DNA of 64,000 nucleotides from Aquidulcibacter paucihalophilus (GCF_002105465.1 NZ_NCSQ01000144.1:24536-88535); one strand, 5' to 3'. Positions 36,147 through 45,296 are shown, counted from the stretch's first letter. Numbers and translations: made by a program. The notes: generated by a model from the sequence alone, not told the origin.

Positions 36147-36626
36147 CTAGCGGCGTTTGTCTGCGCCAACGAGCGCAACTTTGTAGAAGCCTTCATCTTG
36201 AAGGCGGTTCATTGCGAAAACCACATTACGGTATGGCGTTTCACCATCGGCACGGACGTAGATCCGTTGGTCGATGATCTTGGCCAAGTCACCATTGAAG
36301 GTTGGGTTGTCTTTCACAACGCCTTCAAAGGCTTTCTTACCGAGCTGTGTCGTATCGACGACTTCATCATTGCCGACGAAGTAGCCCACTTTACCGCCCT
36401 TGTCCTGAATGGTGACATAGGTTGGCTTAGGTGGACGCTTCGATGGCAAGACCTTGGAGTCAGGCAGCGTGACATTAATGTCCACTGAAGCAACTGGCGA
36501 AGCCACCATGAAGATGATCAACAGCACCAACATAACGTCCACGAATGGCACGATGTTGGGTTCTGCATTCACATCCAGCTGGCCTCTTTTGCCGCTGCTG
36601 CTGCCTCCGGCTAGTTTTGCACCCAT
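36147..36626 (-). CDS. exbD: Biopolymer transporter ExbD/TolR (first copy)
   Basis: A 159-residue ExbD. The conserved segment is NIVPFVDVMLVLLIIFMVASP, with the essential membrane Asp. The periplasmic domain contains VRADGETPYRNVVFAMNRL. It differs clearly from the downstream copy outside the membrane helix, so the duplication is not recent. It lies 27 bp after exbB, and AAAGGAG precedes the ATG at 36626. It forms the ExbB-ExbD proton channel at the inner membrane. Confidence 0.93.
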   Translation of the reverse strand: MGAKLAGGSSSGKRGQLDVNAEPNIVPFVDVMLVLLIIFMVASPVASVDINVTLPDSKVLPSKRPPKPTYVTIQDKGGKVGYFVGNDEVVDTTQLGKKAFEGVVKDNPTFNGDLAKIIDQRIYVRADGETPYRNVVFAMNRLQDEGFYKVALVGADKRR

Positions 36627-36653
36627 GATCGGTCTCCTTTTCTAGAGCCCCGA

Positions 36654-37535
36654 TCAGCCCTGCTTGTCCATGTCGCGGGTAACCAGCGAGATGAAGTCGG
36701 CTTCAAAATCTTCCAGATAGCCACCGATGGTTCCGGTTTGCTTGGCCGAGAAGTTGTAGATCAACACGGCTGGGATAGCAGCCACGAGGCCTGCAGCGGT
36801 TGCGAACAGAGCTTCTGCGATACCTGGTGCCACAACGGCCAGCGAGGTGGTTTGGGTGTTTGCAATAGCGATGAACGAGTTCATGATACCCCACACCGTA
36901 CCGAACAGACCGATAAATGGTGCGTTGGAACCGATCGAAGCCAAGAAGGTCATGTTGGAGCCCAGCTCTTCAATACCCTTGTTCTGCTCAGCGGTCATGG
37001 CTGCACGGATACGCTCCAACAAGTCGCCGCGTGCGTCGCGGTTGTTGTAGAGACCTGCGTCCTTCGCCTTTTGCAGCTCGCCATAGCCAGCAGCAAACAT
37101 CTTCTTAGCAAAGCCATCTGGTTGCTTTGCGAGCAATTGGGCAGCTTCTTCTGGAGTCTTTGCCTTCTTGTAAGCGGCAATGAAGTCAACCGTGCGCTTT
37201 TTGTTGCCGCGCATGACAATGATTTTTTCGAACATCAGGGCGATGGCGTAAACGGCGCAAAGCAACAAGATGACCAAAACGATCTTCGACACCAGTGGCG
37301 AAGCGGCGATCATGTCCATCAAGGTGATGTTTTGTTGGCCTGCGTTTTTGGCAGCTTCTGCAGCAGCAGCAGCGGCTTCAGCGGCACTTGGTGCAGCAGG
37401 TGCAGCGGCAGCAGCGACAGCGTTCACTGACTCAACAACAGCATTCGTGGTTTCAGCAGCAGCAGCAACAGTTGCGTCAGCGGCGGGGGTGGCAGCGGTG
37501 TCAGCAGCACCGGCGGCTTGCAGAAGAGCAAACAT
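36654..37535 (-). CDS. exbB: ExbB/TolQ/MotA family proton channel protein
   Basis: A 293-residue ExbB with three membrane helices (about 83-105, 190-212 and 235-258). Signatures are [19 protein letters not shown] and [23 protein letters not shown]. An Ala-rich N-terminal extension of about 65 residues ([18 protein letters not shown]) precedes the first helix and probably lies in the periplasm; many alphaproteobacterial ExbB proteins have such a tail. First gene of the exbB-exbD-exbD-tonB operon. GGAGG lies 13 bases before the ATG. The 210-bp upstream gap contains the inverted repeat at 37714-37729. Confidence 0.94.
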   Translation of the reverse strand: MFALLQAAGAADTAATPAADATVAAAAETTNAVVESVNAVAAAAAPAAPSAAEAAAAAAEAAKNAGQQNITLMDMIAASPLVSKIVLVILLLCAVYAIALMFEKIIVMRGNKKRTVDFIAAYKKAKTPEEAAQLLAKQPDGFAKKMFAAGYGELQKAKDAGLYNNRDARGDLLERIRAAMTAEQNKGIEELGSNMTFLASIGSNAPFIGLFGTVWGIMNSFIAIANTQTTSLAVVAPGIAEALFATAAGLVAAIPAVLIYNFSAKQTGTIGGYLEDFEADFISLVTRDMDKQG

Positions 37536-37713
37536 GGTTTTCTGTATCCTCCAAAATCAGTCCCGCCGTTAACCTTTTTGTAACGATCGGGCTCCATCGG
37601 AGTCCTAGCCGCCCTTTCGCGTTTGTGGAAGGGGGCTATGCGCTAAATTGCCGCTGTGAGGCAGGAAATGTCTGTAGAAGATGCTGTTGTTAAGAATTGA
37701 GTCTGGTTTTGTT

Positions 37714-37729
37714 ACGGTTTTATAACCGT
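37714..37729. other. Inverted repeat between aguB and exbB
   Basis: ACGGTT-TTAT-AACCGT, a perfect 6-bp inverted repeat in the 210-bp region upstream of exbB and just past the aguB stop. No T-tract follows, so an operator is as likely as a terminator. Confidence 0.35.
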
Positions 37730-37745
37730 GAAAGGCAAATTTGAC

Positions 37746-38597
37746 TCAGTTCTGAGCATACAGATCGGGCCGTCTATCCCTGAAAAAGCCCCAAGCTGCG
37801 CGGTGTCGATCCAAAAATGTCAGGTCAACGGTGCCTAAGGCGATGCCTTCCTCGGTACGCGAAAGATCTGCGATCAAATCTCCGCGATGATCGGTAATAA
37901 AGGATGAGCCATAGAAATGCTGATCGTCTCCAAGGCCCTTTTCCACGCCAATCCGATTGGCCGCCACAACTGGAATGACATTGCTAACCGCATGGCCCTG
38001 CATGGCGCGCCGCCAAGGATCACGTGTATCGAGTGTGCCATCATGGGGTTCTGACCCGATAGCAGTGGGATAAAATAAAACTTCAGCCCCCAAAAGCGTC
38101 ATGGCGCGGGCCGCTTCGGGATACCATTGGTCCCAACAAATGCCGACGCCGATCCTAGCGTAGCGCGTGTTCCAAACCTTAAAGCCCGTATCACCGGGGC
38201 GAAAATAGTATTTCTCCTGATAGCCCGGGCCGTCAGGGATATGGCTCTTGCGATACGTCCCCAACGCTGTGCCATCGGCGTCGAGAATGACCACGCTATT
38301 ATAGTAACGCGGCCCGTCGCGCTCGAAGATGGAGACCGGGAGCACAACGCCCAACTCAGCTGCTATGGGTTGTAGTTGCGTTACGCAGGGATGTTCGAGT
38401 GCGGGATAGGCAGTCGCAAACCAGCGCTCGTCTTGGGTGGTGCAGAAATAAGGTCCTTGAAACAATTCTGAAGGCAGGATGATTTGCGCACCCTTTGCCG
38501 CTGCCTGACGGATCAGCGCGATGGTTCTGTTAATATTATCTTGCAAGTCAGAACCATAATGGGTCTGAAGGGCGGCTAGGTTCACAAGGCGCGACAT
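37746..38597 (-). CDS. aguB: N-carbamoylputrescine amidase
   Basis: A 283-residue nitrilase-superfamily enzyme that hydrolyses N-carbamoylputrescine to putrescine, CO2 and ammonia. The Glu-Lys-Cys triad is Glu44 in LPSELFQG, Lys117 in YRKSHIPDG and Cys154 in GICWDQWYPEAAR, each in the context typical of AguB. It directly follows aguA with one base between stop and start; its ribosome-binding site lies within the end of aguA. Together they convert agmatine to putrescine in the cytoplasm. Confidence 0.96.
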   Translation of the reverse strand: MSRLVNLAALQTHYGSDLQDNINRTIALIRQAAAKGAQIILPSELFQGPYFCTTQDERWFATAYPALEHPCVTQLQPIAAELGVVLPVSIFERDGPRYYNSVVILDADGTALGTYRKSHIPDGPGYQEKYYFRPGDTGFKVWNTRYARIGVGICWDQWYPEAARAMTLLGAEVLFYPTAIGSEPHDGTLDTRDPWRRAMQGHAVSNVIPVVAANRIGVEKGLGDDQHFYGSSFITDHRGDLIADLSRTEEGIALGTVDLTFLDRHRAAWGFFRDRRPDLYAQN

Positions 38598-38598
38598 C

Positions 38599-39615
38599 TC
38601 AGACTGGCTCCTGCTGGGTTATACAATGGAAACTGCCGCCACCTGTCAGGATAGCCGTACTTTGAATACCAACAACGCGGTGGCGTGGAAAAGCTGCAGC
38701 GAGACCGCGAAGTGCCGCATCGGCTGCAGGCGTTCCATAATGTGGCATCACCACGCTGGCATTGCCGATGATAAAATTCATATGCGAGGCTGGGATAGCC
38801 TCCCCGTCATCATCTGTAACCAGCCCAGGCGAGGGGATTTGGATTACTTCCAGCGACCGCCCCGCTGCATCCTTCATGCTGCGTAAATCCGCGGCAATCT
38901 GATCGAGGACGTCCCGATTGGGGTCATTTTCGCCAAATGGTGACATGCACATCACGCGTCCGGGGCCAACAAAACGGGCAATATTGTCGACATGCCCATC
39001 TGTGTGATCATTGGCGAGGCCTTCATCCAGCCATAACACCTTTTTCGCCCCTAAGGCTGCTTGCAAGTGAGCCTCTGCCACCGCCTCGGTCCATCCGGCA
39101 TTTCGATTTGGATTGAGCAAACACTGTTTTGTGGTCAAAATGGTGCCCTCCCCATCATGATCCACTGCCCCACCCTCTAAGATGAAATCTGCCCGCTCAA
39201 TGGAGGTTGCGGCCGCTTCAGCCACACGATCGCCGACGCTATCGTCAAAGGGCAGGTCATATTTGCCGCCCCAACCATTGAAGACGAAGCGCAGGGCTAT
39301 GGCCTTCCCATCCCGCTTGGCAAAAATAGGTCCGGTGTCGCGTAACCAAATATCGCCAAATCCACAGGCACGGATGTGCGCATGGGAAGGCAAGCTTTCG
39401 CGCGCGCTGGCCATGGCTTCGTCGCCATAGGCAAGTACATGGACCACATCGCCCGGGTTGCCGCTTGGCGTGCTTGCCGCCAGCGCATGGATCATCGCAG
39501 CCACTTCTGCCCGTGCAGGAACCAAATTTTCTTGCCAAAGATCTGCCGCCGAGGGCCAACACGTCCAGATCGCCTTGTGAGGGGCCCATTCGGCGGGGAT
39601 GTTCAAGTGGGTCAA
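38599..39615 (-). CDS. aguA: Agmatine deiminase (TTG start)
   Basis: A 338-residue enzyme of the peptidyl-arginine/agmatine deiminase family that converts agmatine to N-carbamoylputrescine and ammonia. The N-terminus PAEWAPHKAIWTCWPS and the catalytic C-terminal motif GGGSFHCITQQEP (Cys331) are diagnostic. FILEGGAVDHDGEGTILTT carries further active-site residues. The start codon is TTG at 39615, with AGAGGAG eight bases upstream; no in-frame ATG would keep the conserved N-terminus. First gene of the aguA-aguB pair. No arginine decarboxylase gene to supply agmatine is in the window. Confidence 0.96.
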   Translation of the reverse strand: MTHLNIPAEWAPHKAIWTCWPSAADLWQENLVPARAEVAAMIHALAASTPSGNPGDVVHVLAYGDEAMASARESLPSHAHIRACGFGDIWLRDTGPIFAKRDGKAIALRFVFNGWGGKYDLPFDDSVGDRVAEAAATSIERADFILEGGAVDHDGEGTILTTKQCLLNPNRNAGWTEAVAEAHLQAALGAKKVLWLDEGLANDHTDGHVDNIARFVGPGRVMCMSPFGENDPNRDVLDQIAADLRSMKDAAGRSLEVIQIPSPGLVTDDDGEAIPASHMNFIIGNASVVMPHYGTPAADAALRGLAAAFPRHRVVGIQSTAILTGGGSFHCITQQEPV

Positions 39616-39698
39616 AATACGGCTCCTCTAGGCAGCATTTCAAAGGCTGGTCACATGGCCCTGCCACGCTAATGCCGCAAGATAGCTGTGTGTGAAAC

Positions 39699-41282
39699 TT
39701 AGGCCTCGTTGAGTGCAGCCTTGCCGCGCTCCACGATATAACGTTTCAAGGGCTTGAAGGCTTGATCGCGTCGCCATGTGGTTGGCGTACTCATTAAGCG
39801 GACATCCATCGTCTGCGGCGTCACATCAACTAGGCCATAGCCGCGCACACGGTCATCTTGCCATTTCAAGTGCGGATTATCGGGGAACAGGCGGTTCCAT
39901 CGATCATAATTGAACGACATCGACGTGATAGACCCGCCTACAAATTCAACTGCTACCGTGTCACTTTCGGGCTTCGCATAATCTTGCTTGACGTCACTGG
40001 CCCAGAAACCATGCATATCGCCGCCGATCACGACGGAAGACACATCCCTGCGTCGGCGCGCCATCATGTCGATAATCTTTTGTCGGGCAGGCTCAAAACC
40101 ACTCCAACCATCTGTAAAGGCAGTCGGATCCCCCTGGCTATTCTTCTGGAACAAGGTGGCGAACAGCGTAGGTTGAACCAGGACCGACCACTTAAATGGC
40201 GCGCGCATAAAATTCTCAGACATGAAACGCTCTTGCCGGGCCCCTAGGATGGTCCGCGAGGGGTCCTGCAGCTCTGCACACGACGTACGGCTCACGGTCT
40301 CTGCCTCTTGCCGACCTGGCGACAAGCAAGCCCCTTTGGACCGGTATTGCCGTGTATCCAACAGAGTAAAGTCGAGCAGATCACCCCAGCCACTTTGACC
40401 ATAAATCCGCATACGGTTTACCGCATCAAATCGAGAACGCGCGCGGAGCGGCTGGCTCTCGAAAAAGGCTTTATAGGCGTTGTATTTTCGGATCGGGAAA
40501 TCCTTAGCGGGATCTTGACCAGGCAGGACTTTGCCAAAGTCTGCCTGATAATCATTGGCGACCTCATGGTCGTCCCAGATGTAAAGCCAGGGGGCCGCAG
40601 CATGGGCCGCCTGAAGGTCCGGGTCCATTTTATGGACAGCATGAATCAATCGATAGTCATTCAGGCTAAAGGCATCTTCCACTGGCATACGTCGAACAGC
40701 CGCACCATAAGAAACCTCATAAATATAATCACCTAACGAAAGGATGACATCGGGATTCTGCTTGGCGAGGTCGCCATAGGCCGTAAACAAACCATGCTCA
40801 TAATGGGCACAGGAGTGCCAAGCAAAACGTAACTTTGCCAAGGGTGATCCAAATTCCGGGGTGGTGCGCGTGCGGCCAACAGGCGAAACAGCCAAACCAA
40901 CGCGGAAGCGATAGAAATAGGGGCGGTTCGGCTTCAAGCCGCCCACCTCCACATGCACACAATGCGCATTATCGGGCCGCGCCACAGCAAACTCACGCCG
41001 CACGACTTTGGTAAAGGCCTCATCCTCGGCGATCTCGCATTGAACATCAACCAAGCCATCAATGGCGTAATCAGGGTCCAAAGGTTCTGGAGCCAAGCGC
41101 GTCCAAAGCACAAAGCCATCTTGCGTCGGGTCACCGGAAGCCACCCCCATAGTGAAGGGATCGGAGATGAATTTAGGGGTTTGCGCCATAGCCGAGCCGC
41201 GCCAAGGGCTACTGATCGAAGCGGCTGCCACTCCCATGGCCCATGCGTTCAAAAACAACCGCCGCTTTGGATCGAAGCTCAT
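39699..41282 (-). CDS. phoD: PhoD-family alkaline phosphatase / phosphodiesterase
   Basis: A 527-residue secreted phosphatase. The N-terminus has a twin-arginine type signal (PKRRLFLNAW, hydrophobic stretch, cleavage near AMAQ), so it is probably exported folded. A short PhoD N-terminal domain is followed by the metallophosphatase core with LSLGDYIYE, YIWDDHEVANDY and VVIGGDMHGFW. PhoD enzymes bind iron and calcium and release phosphate from mono- and diesters. A TonB-dependent receptor gene lies just upstream on the same strand. Phosphate control is likely from the family, but I see no clear Pho box. Confidence 0.92.
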   Translation of the reverse strand: MSFDPKRRLFLNAWAMGVAAASISSPWRGSAMAQTPKFISDPFTMGVASGDPTQDGFVLWTRLAPEPLDPDYAIDGLVDVQCEIAEDEAFTKVVRREFAVARPDNAHCVHVEVGGLKPNRPYFYRFRVGLAVSPVGRTRTTPEFGSPLAKLRFAWHSCAHYEHGLFTAYGDLAKQNPDVILSLGDYIYEVSYGAAVRRMPVEDAFSLNDYRLIHAVHKMDPDLQAAHAAAPWLYIWDDHEVANDYQADFGKVLPGQDPAKDFPIRKYNAYKAFFESQPLRARSRFDAVNRMRIYGQSGWGDLLDFTLLDTRQYRSKGACLSPGRQEAETVSRTSCAELQDPSRTILGARQERFMSENFMRAPFKWSVLVQPTLFATLFQKNSQGDPTAFTDGWSGFEPARQKIIDMMARRRRDVSSVVIGGDMHGFWASDVKQDYAKPESDTVAVEFVGGSITSMSFNYDRWNRLFPDNPHLKWQDDRVRGYGLVDVTPQTMDVRLMSTPTTWRRDQAFKPLKRYIVERGKAALNEA

Positions 41283-41342
41283 CAGACCAGACCTTGTACT
41301 TGAGAAAACAATGTACCCTTACCCTAGTCTATGGGGGCACAA

Positions 41343-41378
41343 ACGCAAATGGGGCGGCCCCCGTAAAGGCCGCCCCAT
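41343..41378 (-). terminator. Rho-independent terminator after a TonB-dependent receptor
   Basis: An 11-bp stem (41349-41359 with 41368-41378) with an eight-base loop. On the minus strand it is followed by TTGCGTTT. It lies 26 bp after the receptor stop and separates it from phoD. Confidence 0.85.
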
Positions 41379-41404
41379 GAACCAAACGTTACAGCACTTT
41401 GAGC

Positions 41405-43960
41405 TTAGAACTTTGTCTTCAAAGTAACTTGCAGTGTACGCGGTACACCCAGCGAATAGGTTGGTGCCGCACCGGTACGGGCGACAGTTACGCCAGCCAC
41501 GGTCGACACGTTGGCAATCGTCAACGCATTGTTGGTGGAGCTGATGTTGCCGTAATAGCCTTCATCGAACAGATTGATGATGTTGAACTGAAGAACCGTG
41601 TTCTTCACACCCAATTTGTCGAAGTCGTAGCTCGCATCCAAGTCGACTACGCTATAAGCCGGCGACTTCTCGTCATTGACGTCGGTCGAGAAGCGCTCGC
41701 TGACATATTTGCCTTGAACACCAAGGGTCAGGCCATCGAGAACATATTGCAAACGCAGGCCATAGGTGGTGTCTGGCGTCTCAACCAGCTTCTTGCCGCC
41801 GGTTGGCAGGGAGGTTGTTGCGGACAGCGGTACGTTGTTTTTCACTTCGCTGTCGTTGAACGATGCCGAGGCGTAGGCGGTGAAGCGTTGGCCCAAGCGA
41901 TAGCCGAGTTCCAAGTCAAGACCGCTCAGATCAACGGCACCGACGTTACGATCCACGCTAATACCCAAGTTCTCATCGAACGCAGAGACGATCCGGTTTT
42001 CATACTTGGTGTTCCAAAGAGCGATCGAAGCCGTCAAGTTGGAAGCTTGGTAGCGATACCCCAAGTCGAAACTCTGGGTGGTTTCTGGAACAGCGTTGTT
42101 CAGAAGGATGCCGCCGGTTGCACCGCGCAATGGGGTGTATAGGTTGTCAGTACGAGGTGCCGAGAAGCCTTCCGCATAGCTGGCGTACACCGAGTTGTTC
42201 TCGATGAACTCATAGCTGGCGCTGATGTTTGGCAATACAGCATCATACTTACGCGTTGCTTTATAAGGCGCGATGTATTGGTTCGTGCCCTGCGACACGA
42301 AGGTCACATTGCCGTTGGCCAAAGTCGCACTTGGGGTTTCGGTGGTGCAAAGTACGTTGGAAGTCCCGTTTTGGCTGAAGCAACGTTGATCCAACTGACG
42401 CTCAAAGAATGGTGCGCGAACACCAATGTTGACGCGCAATTTGTCTTCGAAGAACAGGCCGTTATAGTCGATTGCGAACTGGTTCAGTTGCGCAATCGAG
42501 AAGCGGTCCCGACCGCGCAGGAAGCTGCCGTCCACACCATTGACTTTTGGACCTTCACGGCCGCCAAAGACGTCCAGCGGGTTGCCCTGGGCATCCAAGC
42601 GGGTGAATTCGCCCGTTTGACGGTGACGACCATAGTCGAATGTATAAGCGAAGCGCAGACGGTTGGTCTCATTAATGTCCCAAATCAAGGAAGCATTGAC
42701 GCCAACGCGGTTCGTGTTGGTGTTATTTGGTGTATAGAGACGAACGCTGTCGAGCACATCGCCGTCACCGTTCAAGTCAACACCGGCGGGGATTGCGCCA
42801 GCGCCGGTCAAGACCAAACCAGCACCACGCAAGCGGCGATCGCTTTCGGCGACCACAGTTGTACCGCCACCGTTTGCCAACACGTACTGATAGGTTGGGT
42901 CCACCGTCAGGCGAAGGTTTGGTGTCAATTGGAAGTTAGAGCTACCGCGAATATTACCCGTGTTGGATGGGTTGATGCGCAGACCGAAGAAGTTGGTGCA
43001 GCTTGATGGATTGTCTGGATTGTCGGCGCTTGCCAAGAAATTAGCGTTGCTTGCTACCAAAGTTGCGCCATCGTTCTGAGCCGTGCCCGCAACAGGAGCG
43101 ACGCGGGCGCAGGTCGCCAAATTGTCGAAATTTGGACCATAGAAAGCCCACTGCGCCAAAGTACCGTTACGGTAGAAGGCGTTGCGGTTTTCATTATAGT
43201 GGAACGACAAGCTGACGAAATCAGTATCGTTCAGCTTTTGGAAAACACGGGCGTTGAATTGCTTTTTCTCAAGTTCTCCGGGGCCCTTGAACTTATTGTA
43301 GCTCTGGTAGGAACCACCCACAAAAGCGGTGGTGCCCCATGGACCGAACGCGCCGGTATCAAAGCTCAACAAGCCCCGGCCATAACCATACGATCCCGCG
43401 GAGGCAGTTGCGCGGAAACCCATCTTCTCATCTGGACGGCGCATGCGCAGGTTGATGGTACCGCCGGTTGCGGAAGCCGAAGGGCTGTCGACATCGGTGG
43501 TGCCTGTGTTGACGGTCGTGCGCGTGATATATTCAGGATCCAACTGCTGGTTGGTGAAGATCGCATAGTTACCGGTATCGTTCAGCGGAATACCATCAAC
43601 AGTCAAAGAGATGCGGTTGCCGTCAAAGCCGCGCAGGCGAACGTTACCACCCGACGATCCATAAGGGTCGCTGTTGGTGAAGTTCAAGCCAGGCACCAAG
43701 TTCAAGCTTTGGAAAACAGTTTGGCCGGTTGGCTGGGTTGCAATATATTCTGCCGTAATGGTCGAGCGGGTCTTTGGGGTCTTTTCAGCTTCAATAAGAC
43801 CGGCAGTTGTGCGGCTGCGCGCTGCGGTAACGATGATCAGCTCGGCTTCAGTTTGCTGCGAACCGGTGGATTGCGCTAAAGCAGGACCGCTCCAGCCAAA
43901 CATGCCTAATGAGATTGCGGCGAGCGCTACGCCCGAAGACAAGCGTGTTACGTGAGACAT
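41405..43960 (-). CDS. TonB-dependent outer membrane receptor
   Basis: An 851-residue receptor. The signal peptide ends near PALAQ, the TonB box-like segment is AELIIVTAARS, and the plug contains NVRLRGFDGNRISLTVDGIPLND and SASATGGTINL. The barrel is long and ends in Phe (VTLKTKF). I chose the ATG at 43960, which has AAGGGG upstream; the ORF could extend 11 codons but that adds a charged tail before the signal peptide. The neighbouring phoD gene hints at phosphate-ester uptake, but nothing in the plug shows the ligand. Confidence 0.93.
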   Translation of the reverse strand: MSHVTRLSSGVALAAISLGMFGWSGPALAQSTGSQQTEAELIIVTAARSRTTAGLIEAEKTPKTRSTITAEYIATQPTGQTVFQSLNLVPGLNFTNSDPYGSSGGNVRLRGFDGNRISLTVDGIPLNDTGNYAIFTNQQLDPEYITRTTVNTGTTDVDSPSASATGGTINLRMRRPDEKMGFRATASAGSYGYGRGLLSFDTGAFGPWGTTAFVGGSYQSYNKFKGPGELEKKQFNARVFQKLNDTDFVSLSFHYNENRNAFYRNGTLAQWAFYGPNFDNLATCARVAPVAGTAQNDGATLVASNANFLASADNPDNPSSCTNFFGLRINPSNTGNIRGSSNFQLTPNLRLTVDPTYQYVLANGGGTTVVAESDRRLRGAGLVLTGAGAIPAGVDLNGDGDVLDSVRLYTPNNTNTNRVGVNASLIWDINETNRLRFAYTFDYGRHRQTGEFTRLDAQGNPLDVFGGREGPKVNGVDGSFLRGRDRFSIAQLNQFAIDYNGLFFEDKLRVNIGVRAPFFERQLDQRCFSQNGTSNVLCTTETPSATLANGNVTFVSQGTNQYIAPYKATRKYDAVLPNISASYEFIENNSVYASYAEGFSAPRTDNLYTPLRGATGGILLNNAVPETTQSFDLGYRYQASNLTASIALWNTKYENRIVSAFDENLGISVDRNVGAVDLSGLDLELGYRLGQRFTAYASASFNDSEVKNNVPLSATTSLPTGGKKLVETPDTTYGLRLQYVLDGLTLGVQGKYVSERFSTDVNDEKSPAYSVVDLDASYDFDKLGVKNTVLQFNIINLFDEGYYGNISSTNNALTIANVSTVAGVTVARTGAAPTYSLGVPRTLQVTLKTKF

Positions 43961-44248
43961 AGGGTACCCCTTGTGAAAGTCATTTTTGCGCATCGTAGTG
44001 GGAGGCTGCGCGTAGAGTGGGCCACCTAGCCCGCTTGAGATACGCCTCTGCGACGTTTATGTGACACTTCTATGACAGCGGCGGCTCTGAGGCGGGAACA
44101 CTGGGGATATATGTGCCAAGCTGTTCGCACAGTGGCAACAATGTTACACTTTGTTTAGACTTTAGGCAGCGACTTGTGATCGAGCTCGACTTTAGAGAAG
44201 CTGAATCGACGACTGAGTTATATGGAGGCCGGCTAAAGGTTTGCCGAT

Positions 44249-44412
44249 TCCAAAATGAAAAGAGTGGTGGCGCCAAGGGCTCCCTAAAGTCCAAAATGAA
44301 AAGAGTGGTGGAGCCAAGGGCTCCCCAAAGTCCAAAATGAAAAAAGCGGTGGAGCCAAGGGCTCCCCAAAGTCCAAAATGAAAAAAGCGGTGGAGCCAGG
44401 GGCTCCACCGCA
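44249..44412. repeat. Four tandem copies of a 41-bp terminator-derived unit
   Basis: Copies start at 44249, 44290, 44331 and 44372, exactly 41 bp apart. Each contains TCCAAAATGAAAA and a GGAGCC/GGCTCC hairpin followed on the minus strand by a T-rich tract (the first copy has one stem change). Adjacent copies among the first three differ by two bases each. The fourth differs mainly at its end, where it completes an 11-bp terminator stem. Confidence 0.95.
44381..44411 (-). terminator. Rho-independent terminator of msrA
   Basis: GCGGTGGAGCC (44387-44397) pairs perfectly with GGCTCCACCGC (44401-44411) around a three-base loop. On the minus strand the stem is followed by TTTTTTCATTTTGG. It is the first repeat copy that an msrA transcript would reach. 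Confidence 0.93.
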
Positions 44413-44584
44413 AGGCGATGCTCAGGGAGCGCCGGTCCAATCCAGCGCTTACGAAAAGCGCAATGAACCATTCCGGACACCAAAGCCGAGCCAAAGACCC
44501 GACTTGCCCTTACGTTAGCCTGTGGTGGGCCGATTTGTAAATGGGTTAGGCAGCAATTGTGACATATTGCCGCTTTTTACATCT

Positions 44585-45235
44585 TTATTGGCCCCAAACG
44601 GCGCGCAAACGGGCATCTCGGCCGCAGCCATTGCGATAATGGGCGTAGCGAAGCGGGTTTTTCTGATAATAATCTTGATGATAGCCTTCTGCGTCATAAA
44701 ACGTCTTGGCTGGCAAAATCTGCACAACTATTGGCTTCTTAAAGCGCGCAAACAGCACTTCACGCGCCGCTTCGGCGGCTTTCTTCTCATCGTCATTGCC
44801 ATAGAAGATTGCTGGCAAATAGGTCTCGCCTTTATCGCAAAACTGGCCAAAAGCATCGAAAGGATCGATTTGTCGCCAGTAGGTATCCAAGAGCTTTTGA
44901 TAGCTGACCTTTGCAGGGTCATAAGTGACCTTCACTGCCTCGAAATGGCCTGTCCCACCGCGACCGACTTGCTCATAAGTCGGGTTCGCCAAGGTGCCAC
45001 CCGTATAGCCTGAGGTGGTTGCAACCACGCCCGGGATCTCGTCAAATGGCTTTTCCATGCACCAAAAGCAGCCACCGGCAAAAACTGCGGTCGCCAGATT
45101 GCTGGGCACGGGGGCGGACGCAAGATTGGCAGGTGGTGCGACAGTTTCAGGTTGGATCGGGGATTGGGTCCCACAGGCCGCGAGTGCAAAGGCTGAAAAA
45201 GCAACGAGGGCAGTAAAGGGCTTTAGATGGGTCAT
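44585..45235 (-). CDS. msrA: Peptide-methionine (S)-S-oxide reductase MsrA, lipoprotein form
   Basis: A 216-residue MsrA with a lipoprotein signal (AFALAACG, lipidated Cys21) and a Pro/Ala-rich linker to about residue 48. The active-site motif is GGCFWCMEKPFD, and the C-terminal part has EGYHQDYYQKNP and a possible resolving cysteine in RNGCGRD. It reduces methionine-S-sulfoxide in oxidised proteins, here in the periplasm instead of the cytoplasm. The electron donor is unknown; no MsrB or thioredoxin-like partner is beside it. It ends at the repeat-embedded terminator. Confidence 0.94.
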   Translation of the reverse strand: MTHLKPFTALVAFSAFALAACGTQSPIQPETVAPPANLASAPVPSNLATAVFAGGCFWCMEKPFDEIPGVVATTSGYTGGTLANPTYEQVGRGGTGHFEAVKVTYDPAKVSYQKLLDTYWRQIDPFDAFGQFCDKGETYLPAIFYGNDDEKKAAEAAREVLFARFKKPIVVQILPAKTFYDAEGYHQDYYQKNPLRYAHYRNGCGRDARLRAVWGQ

Positions 45236-45296
45236 GATAGCCTATACGCATCGTTTGCGAGATTGGTTGCATACCTCTCCCACAGACTCACCAAGC

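Larger units (their letters stand above)
43961..44584. other. Non-coding region between receptor and msrA genes, with tandem repeats
   Basis: About 620 bp without a credible gene. It holds the upstream region of the receptor (43961 to about 44240), the 41-bp tandem repeats and msrA terminator (44249-44412), and about 170 bp before the msrA stop where I see nothing specific. Open frames across the repeats encode only frame-shifted copies of the repeat. Confidence 0.75.

Noticed and set aside
36738..37430. A 230-codon plus-strand frame opposite exbB.
   Set aside because: Low-complexity Gln/Cys/Ser-rich translation that mirrors the Ala-rich ExbB extension; the minus-strand ExbB is unambiguous.
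37536..37745. A riboswitch or guanidine/polyamine-sensing leader upstream of exbB.
   Set aside because: Only a simple 6-bp inverted repeat is visible; no multi-helix conserved core or terminator could be recognised.
41399..43879. Plus-strand frames of 226-247 codons inside the TonB receptor gene.
   Set aside because: They are antisense to a clear receptor gene, have no ribosome-binding sites and give compositionally odd proteins; they mirror the codon usage of the real gene.
44070..44494. Open frames on both strands across the 41-bp repeats, including a 137-residue minus-strand one.
   Set aside because: The repeat length is not a multiple of three, so each copy is read in a different frame. 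The peptides are only the shifted repeat, with no ribosome-binding site or known similarity.
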